From positions 1 to 64,000 of the forward strand of contig JAMPIT010000544.1 of NCBI GenBank assembly GCA_026261815.1: a stretch of DNA of 64,000 nucleotides. Direction: 5' to 3'. How positions within the stretch are numbered: position 1 is the stretch's first letter; every line of letters starts with the position of its first letter. Source of the stretch: Monarcha castaneiventris obscurior. Taxonomy: Eukaryota > Chordata > Aves > Passeriformes > Monarchidae. This document shows positions 1 through 10,639 of this stretch, in pieces. Under the pieces are notes generated by a model. It did no database searches and was not told where the DNA came from. It saw nothing but the letters and a program-made list of their open reading frames with translations. Position numbers and translations under genes: made by a program.

Positions 1-116
1 TAAATGAGAATGCTACAAAGTAGTCACAGCTGGAATATATGTGAATTTTCGATCACTCAGCACTCAGGCAAGCCTGTAGTAAAATCAATCCTGTCCAACC
101 CATGATTCTTTTTCAG

Positions 117-1543
117 ATATTCCAAACAGTTCTTTCCCTCAAGTCATTTTGATGAAATCAAAGAAGCTGGAAGAAGGTGGCAGCACTGGGAAAGCAGCTT
201 GTTTGGCAAGGAATTTCCTTACAAAGAACATCAGCTTGGAGATGCCCTCTAAGGAGGTCGTATATGAACAGAGCACGTCCATTTTGACATCAGAAGGGTT
301 GTACAATGCAATTAAAGTGGTCAATGTGACAAAAGACTCAGAGCTGACCTGCACGGCCAAATTCAACAGCAGCACCATAACAACATCACCAGGTACAGTT
401 TGGTGGCACAGCTGTCACTTATTTCTGGAGACAGTGGCCTGGGGGCTTGGTGTTCTCCTGCTTGTCAGCACTGCCCAGGGCAGCCAGCAGAAATGACAAA
501 GACATTGGGTACTTCAGCAGGGAGAGAGAGACAAATGATGTTTCAAAGTATCTACAAGAAATTATTTCAACTGTTTAACTACTTGGAGATAACTTTTCTT
601 GGGGAGAACAGAGAAGACACAATCTATTTGTTTAACATGTGAATTTCCTTATGACTAAATATTTTACCCTGTAGCAGCAAAACTCATGCAGCACAAGCTG
701 AAACAGCCTTTCTAAAACCTACAAAAAGTTAAAGGTGGGGTGTTTGGGGATTTTTAATAAATCACTTTTTACATATATTTTTAAATTGGTTTTGTACTCC
801 TGAAGGCCATACAAATAGTAAAACCAAAGCAATGCAGGAATCCTTTTGTTTCCTGAAACTGCATGGAGAAATCGTCTCCTCAAATTAATGTTGGAATTAA
901 TGCTGATCTACCCCACTCTGTGCTTTCCCCAAATTCCTATGGGAAATGTCACGCAAATGTGTTCTTTTGATTCTGTATAAAATGTGGATGTGGTTTAAAA
1001 TGCCGTTTCCTTATGTTACAGAAGAGGAGGCTGAAGAAGCAGTAACAGGGGCCAGTAGCAGGGTTTGTAACAGCACAGACCCCTCAGCACAAGGTGAGTT
1101 ACCCAAACAGGTTGTGAAGTTACACTGCTGCTGGGGGGATAAAGGCATGGAAATGTATTTTCTCCAGGGCAGAGGAGTCAGAACACAACATCTTCAGCAG
1201 ACACAAGCCGCTGTTCCAAGGTTGCTCCTGCACTAACACACAAGCCCCAGGAAGCCAAAAGCAGCAGAGACAGACCCTGGGCTCCCCTGCTGTTGCCACG
1301 TTCTCTACCGTCTGTTCCTTTCCTGCTCTTCCTTTCCCTGAAGCTGTGATTTTTTCCACTTTCTGCCAAGATCACAACATCCAAACGTAGCCCATGATCT
1401 CTCCCCTCTTTTCTGGTCTCTGAGCAGATCCTGAAGGGGAGAGAGTGAACATGCTGTCCATGGCTGTGTTGGGTTTGAGAGTCCTGCTGGCAAAGAGCAT
1501 CGCCTTCAATACCCTCATGAGCATCAAGTTGTTTCTTTTCTGA
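117..1543 (+). CDS. TRDC: T-cell receptor delta constant gene, copy 1 (exons 1-3 coding)
   Basis: Encodes the membrane-proximal constant part of the delta chain of the gamma-delta T-cell receptor. Exon 1 (117-392) is an Ig C domain: first cysteine in GKAACLARNF, second in SELTCTAKF, with several N-glycosylation sequons (NSS, NIS, NVT). Exon 2 (1022-1093) is the acidic connecting peptide with one cysteine (SSRVCNSTDP) for the interchain bond. Exon 3 (1428-1544) is the transmembrane exon; its VNMLSMAVLG lead-in and LRVLLAKSIAFNTLMSIKLF segment carry the Arg and Lys that pair with CD3, and it ends at a TGA (1541-1543). All junctions have AG/GT borders and phase 1, matching J segments that end in CCA plus one base. 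The exon-3 pattern is characteristic of TRDC in other vertebrates. The gene looks intact. Its own D and J segments must lie upstream of the window. Confidence 0.9.
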
Positions 1544-1627
1544 GGTAAGGGAGCACACAGCTGTCAAACAGTGGTTCATAGACCCAATTTCATTAAATGG
1601 AGTTTAAACCCCCCTTTGCTCTTCCAG

Positions 1628-2275
1628 GCATGGGGAATGAAGGCAAGAGGAACCCACAGAAGAGCAGGAAAGAGCGTGAACCAGCAGCACAAGGGCTTGA
1701 ACAAGCAGTGGCAGAGCTGCTGACAGTGCCCACCCAGGACACAAGGCAGCACCTTCCCCTGAAGACACTGAATACTGCTCACTCCTGCCTGGCCAGATGG
1801 TTTACACTGAAGAGCTTAAAGTGCTTTTGCTGTTTCCTCTTCCCTGAGAAGTGAGGAGAGTGGATTGATCCTCATCCTCCTGCTAAGTAGATCCCCCCAC
1901 TCTTCTGGCATTTGCATACAAGTGTGCAACCTGCTTCGATAGCTCTGAGAACTCCAGTGCTCACCCTAGATATCTGGCCTTTTAAAAGCACCTTTCCCAG
2001 GCATGTTGTGTTACTGCCTGTAGACCTGGAGTATTGCTGCTGAGGGAATTCAAGCCCAGCAGTTGCCATTTCCAGCATTGCAATTTAGATAGCTTTAATA
2101 ACAGTTAAGTATATATTGCAGATTGGAAGAGCTGTGTAGGATCTGAAGTGATTCAATTCAACCAGATCATGTTCATTTCTGTATTAAGCCTGTATTTCTT
2201 CTGCCAAATGTATCTCACATGCATTTTAGGTTCCTGTAGTAGTGATAAAAATAAAGTTTTACGAGGCCAAAATGC
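1628..2275 (+). other. TRDC: TRDC copy 1 3'UTR exon (exon 4) with polyadenylation signal
   Basis: The stop codon of exon 3 is followed by one base and a GTAAGG donor, so the mRNA continues into a noncoding exon after the CTTCCAG acceptor at 1621-1627. An AATAAA at 2250-2255 is the likely polyadenylation signal; the end coordinate is approximate. A fourth untranslated exon is the usual arrangement for TCR alpha and delta constant genes. Confidence 0.6.
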
Positions 2276-3590
2276 TGTGGGTTTTCTGTGCTTTTTCTTC
2301 CAAATCTGGGATTGAGATTGCTGAAATCCAACTGTCCTAATGCCCACTGGGATTGGAAACGCAGCTTTGATAACACAGACTTGCTGTTGGCTGAATTTGT
2401 CTTTCCCAGACTTTGTGCAGGGAAGTGTCTCTCTGGCACATTCAAGAGCTCCAGTGAGGAGAGACCTCGCTGAAGGCCTGAGGGAGGAAAATGCTCATAT
2501 GAGCAGAGAAGAAACGCTGCAGTTGTTCTGCACTCAGGGATGGGAGGAAGGGGCCACCAGGAAATAATGTTGGGTGGTTTGATGGAGCGATGGTTTCCAT
2601 GGCAACTTGGTCCTTACCTAATGGAGCCCAGCACACACCTTCCCCAGCTCACCCCCCTCTCACAAGCAACAGGCAGGATGCTGTGGTCACCATTTCTGAC
2701 TCAGTTACACCAGGCAAGATCAGCCCTCCCCTGCTTTTGACAAAACAAGTTAACCACATCCTGAAGGGGAATTAAGGCTTTTCTCCCCCTGGCTCAGTTC
2801 CTGCTGGCTTCAAGAGAGCCTCTGCAGAGGACAGGGCAAAGTGGGCTGCATTAGGCTTGGTCAGGTCAGACCCTCAGGCCTTGCAGACACCCAGAGAAGA
2901 CCCTCAGCCCTTGCAGAAGCTACGTGAAATCTGCATGGCAAATCCAGATCCAGTAAAATGCTCACTTAGTGCATTCTACCACCATCATTTAAATCAGGGG
3001 GAGCCGTTCACCTGTATTTTTATCCTGATTTTCCAATCACTCCCATTACATTTTTATCTTGCACTGCACACCTTTCCCCAGTCTCTCAGGCAGATTTCTA
3101 TTTTGAGAACACTCCCTTAGACAAAACAGTGGAATCAGATGGACAGGAGGGAAAGGTCCATGAGTAAGTTCTGGTATAATCCCTCAGTCATAAAGTGTTG
3201 ATCAAGTCTGGGACTAGGACTGGATCCATCCACACCTCCTCTGAGAAGGAGCTGAGAAAGCAGGGGGGTCCTTTCTGCACCTCATGACTCAGTGGGAGGG
3301 TTTCCCTATTACAGCTCTATCCCTTTCCTGCCCCCACTCTCAGCATCAATCCTTCTAAATTAATTCCAATTCGATGTTCCTGGCTCTGTTTCACCCATGC
3401 AATAAAGCTGCAGAGTTGTTGGAAATGATGCCAAGTTTAAACTTTTTTATATAACTTTAGTCAGGGCTTTTGTGCGCTTTTCCCTGAGGGAAGGGAACTG
3501 AAGTTTCTTTTCAGGGGACTGTTTCACCAGGGGAGGCCTGATGCACTTAACATCTCCCACTGGGAGCTGCCAGAGGATGCACAAGGCATA
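2276..3590. other. TRDC 3' flank, shared almost unchanged with copy 2
   Basis: I see no gene here. The stretch aligns almost base for base with 21,510-22,820 downstream of TRDC copy 2, so it belongs to the segmental duplication. Short reading frames in it lack family motifs. Confidence 0.6.
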
Positions 3591-4020
3591 AATGACCATT
3601 AAAGAGCATCAACACCAAACATGAGCATCAACACCTGGCATGCTCGGAGACACCAGATCTGGGAAAAGATCAGTAAGAGAAGAGAAGAGAAGAGAATGAA
3701 GAAAGATAACCTAATTAACATCGCAGGTGAAGGCATCAATAGAAAACCAAATACTAAGAACTGTGTAACTTGGGACCAATGAACATTGAACCAATGAATT
3801 TCTCTGGCTCCTGACTGTATAAGTACATGAAAAATGTAGTGAAAACCTTGTGTGATGGAAGGATTTTCTCTGCACACCCGGGCTATGTGGGCATGAAATG
3901 ATCTCTGTTGCACATCCTGGCCAGAACAACATCCTGGCCAGAATAAAGTAATGCCTTCATTCTCTAACACTAAAAAATGCAGTTGGAGAGTTCTTGTTTT
4001 TCCCACAGTTTTGGTGACAA
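3590..4020 (+). mobile_element. Probable solo LTR of an endogenous retrovirus (copy in the TRDC1 flank)
   Basis: Shows promoter/polyA-like LTR organisation: TATA-like 'gtataagtac' near 3,818, an AATAAA in 'agaataaagtaatgcc' near 3,940, and a U5-like end 'cccacagttttggtgaca' near 4,018. The same element is present at 22,825-23,240 in the copy-2 flank, so it inserted before the duplication. No coding part of a virus is attached. Boundaries are approximate and family assignment was not attempted. Confidence 0.5.
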
Positions 4021-4264
4021 GACCACCCACAATGTGAACGGCAATAAAACTTCCAAAGTCATTTTAGGAAAATTTTCATTTCCAGCACATCATATTTATT
4101 TTTCCTTCCCCTTGCTTGGTCTCACACATAGAGTGTGGTATCCAACATCTGTCCTGCTGAGCAAGTCAAAATGGAGAGAGCTCTCTCCTGTGGCAGAGAA
4201 CATTAAAAGCATCTTGAAAGAATAAACCTCTTTCCAAGAGGTTACATGGGAATGCATTGGGAAG

Positions 4265-4912
4265 ATCCCAATGACAATGTGAAATATTAAATAGCTTTTT
4301 GTACCACTGAATCCTTCTGTTTTACTTTACAGCATTAAAAATACAATGGAATAATCATATTCCTGCATCTGCTGGGTATAATCTGATTTGTCTGTTTTGT
4401 ATCCTGAAACACTAAAAAGTTTCTGATAAAATGAGGTCTATTGACGTAAACTGAACTTCTTTCTCTGATCTCTCCTGCTACCTTCTGGCCAAAGTGTTTA
4501 TTGTTCTCACAACATTTCCAACTTCATGGAGTCTGGAAAACAGCTCAAACAGGAGACAAAAACCAAAAAACCAACTGACCAAAAAACCCACCAAAAAGCC
4601 CGCAAGAAGTGTTGTGTCTGCACATGCCACAAATTAAACTTCTTTGCTCTTCATTTGCATTCTGGCCGTGCCAGCAGGTGCAGTTGGAAACTCTTGCTAA
4701 GTGATACAGAGGCTTTAGAAAGTCCAGGGCCAGGAAGTTGAAAGAGCTGCAAAACTGAAGTGAGCTTCAGAGAAGCTTCATTTGAAGGTACAAACTACAG
4801 CAGGGTTACGGCTGGAAGTGATTTGTAACAGGAGAAATGGAGCAGAAGATGGGAAGCACTGGCAGCACTGCTTTCAAAATTCCTTAGGATTTCTAAAGGA
4901 GTTTTAAACTGT
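4265..4912. repeat. Duplicated block downstream of TRDC1 (pairs with 24,445-25,112)
   Basis: This stretch is nearly identical to 24,445-25,112. In copy 2 the two duplicated blocks are separated by about 970 bases (23,475-24,444) that are missing here. It includes an A/C-rich tract near 4,555-4,605. No gene recognised. Confidence 0.75.
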
Positions 4913-4944
4913 AAGTTATTCAGGAAACTTGGTCAAACAAATGC

Positions 4945-6300
4945 TGGAGGATAATTTCACTCCTGCCTTGCTTCTTCTTATTCCTCTTCATGCTCACAGT
5001 TAATTATTCTAACTTGTACATTTGTTGCCACACAATCTTAGTAAGTCCTGATTCCTGACTTAGGATCAGAATGGGGTTTCTCTCAGATTTGCCCTTAGAT
5101 TCACAGGTGAGAAACTGTGGTTCTGCTGAATTCTGTGACAAGCATTTCTCTTTTCCAAATGTCAGGAAATACTGGAGGAGGGGGGACTGCTGGTCATGCA
5201 AAGTCACATGTAGAAAATGACAGGAGGAAACCCAAGGCTCAGCCAAGTGAGCACCACAATGTGTAGGTTAATTCAGCTCCAGGCTTGGTTTGAGCCCGAT
5301 CTTATTCAGGATGCAGTGAGTGATTTGTGCCCTGATTGGATGCAGGGAGGAGAACTGCATGGGGCTGCAATCAGGCCATCCTCATTATTGCATTTCTGAA
5401 AACCTCCCATTGTGGGGGGTAGAGGCAGGAGACAGACAGCAAATCAATATGATTTGGAACTGAAAACCTTTATTCCTCGTTTTCTTTGCTACTTTTCTAC
5501 AAAATCACACAGAAGCCATACACTACGTGATTGGATCATTCAGCTACAAACCCAGCCCCGTAAATGTTACAACACTCCTGATTGGTTAGGTATAACGCAG
5601 GGAACTAGGTATTTTCTTATAGAAGAGGGCCTCCACAGATGTCCAGTTTCCCTAAACTGTGCATTCCTTCGTGCAATTTATAGCTTTGTTTACCTTCTTA
5701 CTTTCTTCAAGGGCGAACTGCCCTTGTGAAGCTGCACGTACCAGTGCTTGCAGTCATAAAAGTTTTCTATACAGAGGCTGCAAGCTGAGTGCACCCACAA
5801 AGGCCTCAGCATCCCATAAGCAAGTCATCCACTTACATACGTGTGGAACCACAGAGGATATGCAAGGAATAGCTGAAATGGGCACATCCATCACAGAAAC
5901 TCATTAGGATGATGCTTAATTACCAGACTGCAAGGGTAAGCTCTCTTTCTCTCTCTCCATTTCAGTCAGCAGATATGATCTGAACTGAAGCATTGGAGAA
6001 CCTGATCTTCCCCTGCAAAAGCGCTCAGGACTGGGGAGTGCAGTGCTCCTGGGAATGTCTGTCTTTCCAAAGCACAACTTTGAAAATCGATGTCAACTCT
6101 ATGATTTCTGTAGGGAGGGCCTGAATTGATTCCTGGCTGTGTCAAAGCCTCCCATGATAAGGGCACTTCATCTTTTGTGATCTGTAAAAGGTATTGAAAC
6201 ATAACCTGCAAGGAGACAGAGTAGTGAGAACCCAGCTTCATTTTGTGGGGATCTCTAACAGGCACTTTGCACGTGCAGTTTCATTTTGATGACAAATGGA
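4945..6300 (+). repeat. Collapsed, J-less fossil copy of the early J-alpha region
   Basis: Four consecutive pieces match the J-alpha cluster in the same order. 4,945-5,030 resembles 29,485-29,575. 5,030-5,410 is nearly identical to 33,355-33,735. 5,812-5,975 matches 33,730-33,900. 5,998-6,300 matches 34,885-35,180. The intervening DNA, including every J segment, is missing. Collinearity argues for an old tandem duplication of the block from TRDC to early J-alpha, followed by deletions, rather than dispersed repeats. Confidence 0.75.
5411..5811. mobile_element. Solo LTR-like insertion with 6-bp target duplication
   Basis: A 401-bp insert begins TGTGGGG and ends CTCAGCA (TG...CA), and is flanked by direct repeats TCCCAT at 5,405-5,410 and 5,812-5,817. 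The paralogous site at 33,730-33,735 has a single TCCCAT and no insert: a true empty site. TG...CA ends with a short target duplication are the mark of retroviral integration; the size fits a solo LTR. Orientation and family are not determined. Confidence 0.8.
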
Positions 6301-6930
6301 GTCTCTGGCCATGGGGTTCCACCTGCCTGGGTGCATTGCTAGATCCTCCTTGGGAGAACACCTTCAGTTCACACTTGACAGGAGTCGCCTGCAGAGGCTG
6401 AGAGTTTCTGTCCTCTTCCCAATCCCCCTGTCAATGCCCACAGCCCCACACAATATCATCACGAGGAGCACACTGAGAACATACACAGGGTTAGGTACCA
6501 CAGCCACATGAACATGCCAAGCAACATTGTCATCAGTGGCTCCATAATACAACTAACGCTTAGATCAGATTTGTTTCCAACCCACTCTGGGCAGATCTGT
6601 TGTTATTTCAACCCTTCATGCCCCACACAGGATGACAAATAAGGCTTTTGTGGTTTAGGAATGGTATTCCCCAATTTAGCGTTCCCACTAACCCCCTCCA
6701 ACCAAGCCCGAGAGTCTTTCACAGGATCACAGAAAGTGAGAATATGGAAGAGGCCTCACGTACACAGAGAGGGCTTAAAAGAAAGATGGGGACCATGCAG
6801 GGTGAGAGACACCCAGGAGGGCACCAACAGCTTCAAGTTGTGTTCCTCCTGCCCTGTGGGAGTTAGGTACTCCACACAAATGCTGATTCGTATCTTCACT
6901 TCAGGGACACTTTACTTCAAGCCCGAACAG
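6300..6930. other. Unassigned sequence between the J-less fossil and an LTR
   Basis: No gene recognised. A short minus-strand open frame (6,364-6,552) contains a hydrophobic run (VYVLSVLLVMILCG), but it has no upstream exon, known motif or homologue I can name. Confidence 0.3.
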
Positions 6931-7385
6931 GTGAGAAAAGCTTGCAGACGTTGTTTCAGGTTGTTTATTCCTTCTTATCTCTAGCTAGCTCTCAGCTCCG
7001 GCCGCACTTCTGATGCAGCCGAGTCCGAGCGGGAACTGCCCAGTCCTGGGCTGTCCCGTCCTTTTTGTGCCCTTTCCATGATCCAACTATTCTTCACAAC
7101 GTATTTATTACTTACTATTCTATGCTAATTAATTTGCACTTATTCTAGACACGTAATTTCTACCTCTTTTTCATTCTACCAATCATTTTATGCTAACACT
7201 AAGAGAGAAGATGGAGGAGAAGGAGAAGAAGAAGAAGAACAGGGCAACGCCCAAAATCCTCCATCTTAGACTCTTCATCCTCATATTAAAAATCTTAAAA
7301 TCTATTTTTTACTTTGTAAAATACTAAACTACTACTCATTTCTAACTTCTCTTGTTTTGCATTACTTCGCGCTGCGTCGGCAACC
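6931..7385 (-). mobile_element. Probable solo LTR of an endogenous retrovirus, minus strand
   Basis: Read on the minus strand it has the layout of avian ERV LTRs: an A/T-rich U3, a GC-rich stretch near the transcription start (7,000-7,050), then 'ggaataaacaacctg' (AATAAA about 6,970) close to the R/U5 end. A purine-rich GGAGAAG tract lies at 7,205-7,245. I could not find a convincing target duplication, so the boundaries are approximate. Confidence 0.5.
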
Positions 7386-7665
7386 TTTCCCATGGACTAA
7401 AATCAAAGACTGTGTCATTCTGGGCTTTTTGCCAGGGTCCAGGACCCCCGTGCCAGGGCTCTTGACCTCCCAGGGCAGCCAGAGGCGTGCCTTGGGTTTT
7501 AACACTGCCCCACCTCTTGCCCTCACTGTTGTCACACACAGAGGGAGGGACTAGGAGGGACTGGGCCTGAGTGCAGTGACAGAGGCCCAGGCAGGGCAGG
7601 TGTGGGCAGAGCCCTTCTGCAGGCACAGAGAAGGTGGAGAGAGGCGAGACAGAGCGGGCCTGGCC

Positions 7666-8727
7666 ATGTGGAGTGCCCTGTGCGTGGGCTTATTGCCCAT
7701 TGTAGGTAAGTGAAGGGAAGGGCTGATGCCCCCAGCAGCTGAGCGTGGCCCTGTGCTCTGCACGGCTCTGGGCAGCTGTGCTGAGCGCCTGCAGCCGGAC
7801 CTGTTCCCCGGCTCGAGCTGCCAGCCCTGCCTGTGGAGCACGGCGAGAGCAGCCCTGCTCCTCTTGTGGCTCTGAGCTCGGCACCTCCACCCAAGCTGCC
7901 TCCTCTGCAGCCTGGGGACACGCAGGGCACCTCCCTGCTGCACTCACACCCTGGGGCCCAGCGCTTTGCCCTGGCACTGCACACTCTGCTCCTGGGGCAC
8001 TGCAGCCCCTCTGCCAAAGAGCAGCTTGACCATGGCAGCACAGGGCCCGAGCCCCATTGCCCAGTACAGGCCTTTGTCTTTCCTGTGCTCTTCTGGAGCA
8101 CTTCCAGGGACAGGAGCGTGGCTTCCTCACCATCCTGTCTTGGCAAACACAAAGGCATTTGTCCCCCCATGGTGCAAATCCTTCCTGCTTCTTTGGGGAA
8201 AATCAGAAAAAGCTTCCTGTCAGACAGGGAAAAGCAGGGAGGGAAATGTGGTGTCTCCTTCCTTGGGAGCCTTGATAGCTGCTACCAGCTCAGCCCATCT
8301 GTGTCAGCTGGCTTCAAACAGGAGGATTTTGTCCTCCCACTGGTCCAATGCCATTCCAAAGCCCCACCAGCACTGTCCTGACCTTTGCTGAATCTTGGAG
8401 TGGTCATGGCTCATTCTTGCTCTCTGCAGCAGTCACTGGACAGGTGGCCTTGGAGCAGCAGCCCAGAGGACTGAGCGTGCAAGAGGGAGATCAAGTCACC
8501 TTCCAGTGCAGCATGAAGGAAGGTTCCATGGGCAGCTACTACATGTACTGGTACCGTCAGAGCCCACGGGGCTCTCTGGAATGGATTTGCAGGGACGGTA
8601 TTACCTATAGAGAAGGTTTCCAAGATCGCTTTAAGGGAAAACTCGACAGATCCAAGAACAGATTCCCACTGCAGATCCTGGCAGCAAAGCAAGAGGATGC
8701 AGCAACGTATTACTGTGGAGCAAGAAG
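7666..8727 (+). CDS. VH-like T-cell receptor delta variable gene (V-H-delta), germline
   Basis: A germline V gene with two exons. The leader exon (7,666-7,705) encodes MWSALCVGLLPIV and ends in a GTAAGT donor in phase 1. The V exon (8,430-8,727) follows a TCTCTGCAG acceptor and continues in frame as AVTGQVALEQQPRG. It has the Ig V landmarks: first cysteine in VTFQCSM, tryptophan in MYWYRQSPRGSLEWI, and DAATYYCGA at the end. The SLEWI and FQDRFKGK features resemble IGHV more than ordinary TRAV/TRDV, as in the VH-delta genes known from birds, frogs and other tetrapods. There is no stop or frameshift up to the RSS. The leader intron (about 720 bp) is long for a V gene, so another leader is possible. 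It sits 6.1 kb downstream of TRDC copy 1 and 4 kb upstream of a D segment, all in the same orientation. Confidence 0.85.
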
Positions 8728-8766
8728 CACCCTGGAGCAGCTCTGCAGCAGAGTGGACCAAAAACC
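8728..8766 (+). promoter_or_regulatory. V-H-delta recombination signal sequence, 23-bp spacer
   Basis: Heptamer CACCCTG (8,728-8,734), 23-bp spacer (8,735-8,757), nonamer CCAAAAACC (8,758-8,766). The nonamer is one base off ACAAAAACC. The heptamer keeps the essential CAC but differs from CACAGTG at positions 4 and 5. A 23-RSS is correct for a TCR V gene and pairs with 12-RSS on D or J-alpha. Confidence 0.85.
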
Positions 8767-8779
8767 AACAGATGGGGAG

Positions 8780-10560
8780 GACGGATCTCTCAGCATTTCT
8801 TTCTAGCAGCTGCTCCCCAGGGCTCTTGTCAGGCAACGGCAGGTGCAGGAAACATCCCTGTGGCTTGGTGGCACTAAAAGGCAGTGGAGGGAGGCTGGTA
8901 GAAGGGCAGGTACCATTCATGGTTCAGGAGGATCTGTTCTGGGAACTGCAGAGGCTGTTTGGGCAAGGGCAGGTTTAGTGCACGTTGCCTGGGCTCCTGT
9001 CCAGCACGGCCTCATTTTTCCTCTGTGCCTTGGCTGCAGAGCCCTGGGATGATGGGGATGTGTTGCTGTAGCTTCCAGAGTGCTGTGGTGGATGGAGCCA
9101 GGCTGTTCAGGAAAGCCACATCAGCAGGGATGGCATTGCTCTGGGTGGCTGCTGCAGAGCACCTGATCACGAAGAAGGAGTTGAGAAGGGGTGGTGAGTT
9201 GACTTTGGCTGTCCCCCAGGTGCTCAGCAAGCTGCTGTCTCAGTGCCCCTCCTCTGCTGGATGGGGAAAATCTGCAATGAAGGCTTGTGGGTTGAGATAA
9301 GGACAGGGAGCTGTCCCAGCAGTGCCACCATGGGCAAACACATGGACTTGGGGAAATGAATTTAAGTCATTGCCAATCAAATCTGAACAAGTTAATGAGG
9401 AATAAAAACAAGTCATGAAACATCTCCTGTTCACACATCCCTGGGACCATCTGATCCCTGCACAGGGATGGGGAATGTCCCTTCAAAGCACCTTTTCCAG
9501 GCCTTTTCTTCCTTCTCATTCTCTTCCCCTGCTTCAATGTGGAGCCAAAGCACAGAAAACATTTCTCCAGGAACTTCTCCAATGCAGGTTCTTCCCTCTT
9601 GCTGCACTTCCTCACAAACTCCTCCAGCCCAGCGGGTCCTTTCCATGGGGTGCAGCCCTTCAGGAACAGACTGTGGCACTGTGGCTCCTCTGTGGGACAC
9701 AGGTTTGTTCTGGCAGAAAACCTCCTCGTGCGTGGGCTACTCACTGCATGGGACCACAGCTGCTGTCAGGAGCCTGCTCCAACGTCAGCTCTCCATGGAG
9801 TCACAGATTATTTCAGGTCATATCCCCTTGCTCCTGTGTGGGGTCCTGCACTGTTTGCAGGGTCAGCATCTGCTTCTCCACTAATCCCCACCAGCTGAGA
9901 GGGACAAACCATGGCTTTCAGATTGGGCAGCTGGGGAATCTCTGCTGTGGTCTCTGCAGCACCTCCAGCCCCTCCTTCCTAAATCCTCCTCCCTGCTAAT
10001 TGCAATACTGATGCTTAGAAGAATGAACCCTACCTGAGACTACGAGTTTTTACCTCAGCGTTCATTTTTTGAAGGCCCAATCTATGCCAGCTCTTCCTGC
10101 TCAGAATCCCTGGAGCAAAGACAAAACACTGGAAGGGCAACTCTGCTCAGCTCCTCTGCTGTTCCTGTGGAGTCTCAGCAGTGGCCAGGCATGAGGTCAG
10201 CCCAGGAAGGGAGAGGGACATGCAGGGGCAAGGGCAGATGCTGGAAAAGGGACAGGAGAAAGGCAGGGAGTACAGTTAATTTTCTTCATAGTAGTTGTAT
10301 TGGGACTGTGCTTTGAATCTGTGCTGGAAAGAGTGTTGGTAATTCAGGGATGTTTGAGTTATTGCTGAACAGTACTTATATGGAGCCAAGGCCTCTTCTG
10401 CTCCTCAGTGCACCCACCAGTGAGTAGCTGAGGGTGCACAAAATTTGGGAGGGAACGCAGCTGGTTCAGCTGACCCCAAGTGACCAGAGGCGTTATTCCA
10501 GGCCATAGGACATCATGCTCAGCATATAACAATGGGAAAGACAAAGGAAGGGGGGCATAT
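8780..10560. other. Gene-free stretch with a probable dispersed avian repeat
   Basis: No gene recognised. The part around 9,590-9,990 ('ttccatggggtgcagccctt', 'caggaacagactgtgg') resembles a repetitive sequence frequent in bird genomes; that identification is from memory and weak. Open frames here lack motifs. Confidence 0.3.
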
Positions 10561-10639
10561 TGAGTGATGACATTTGTATTTCCATGTAAACATTAAGCGT
10601 CTTGGAGCTCTGCAGGAGCCCGGCTGCTGCTGCCCAGCC

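Noticed and set aside
7532..8170. Long minus-strand open frames opposite the V-H-delta leader intron
   Set aside because: They are GC-rich antisense frames with no motif, and the + strand carries a coherent V gene across the same interval.
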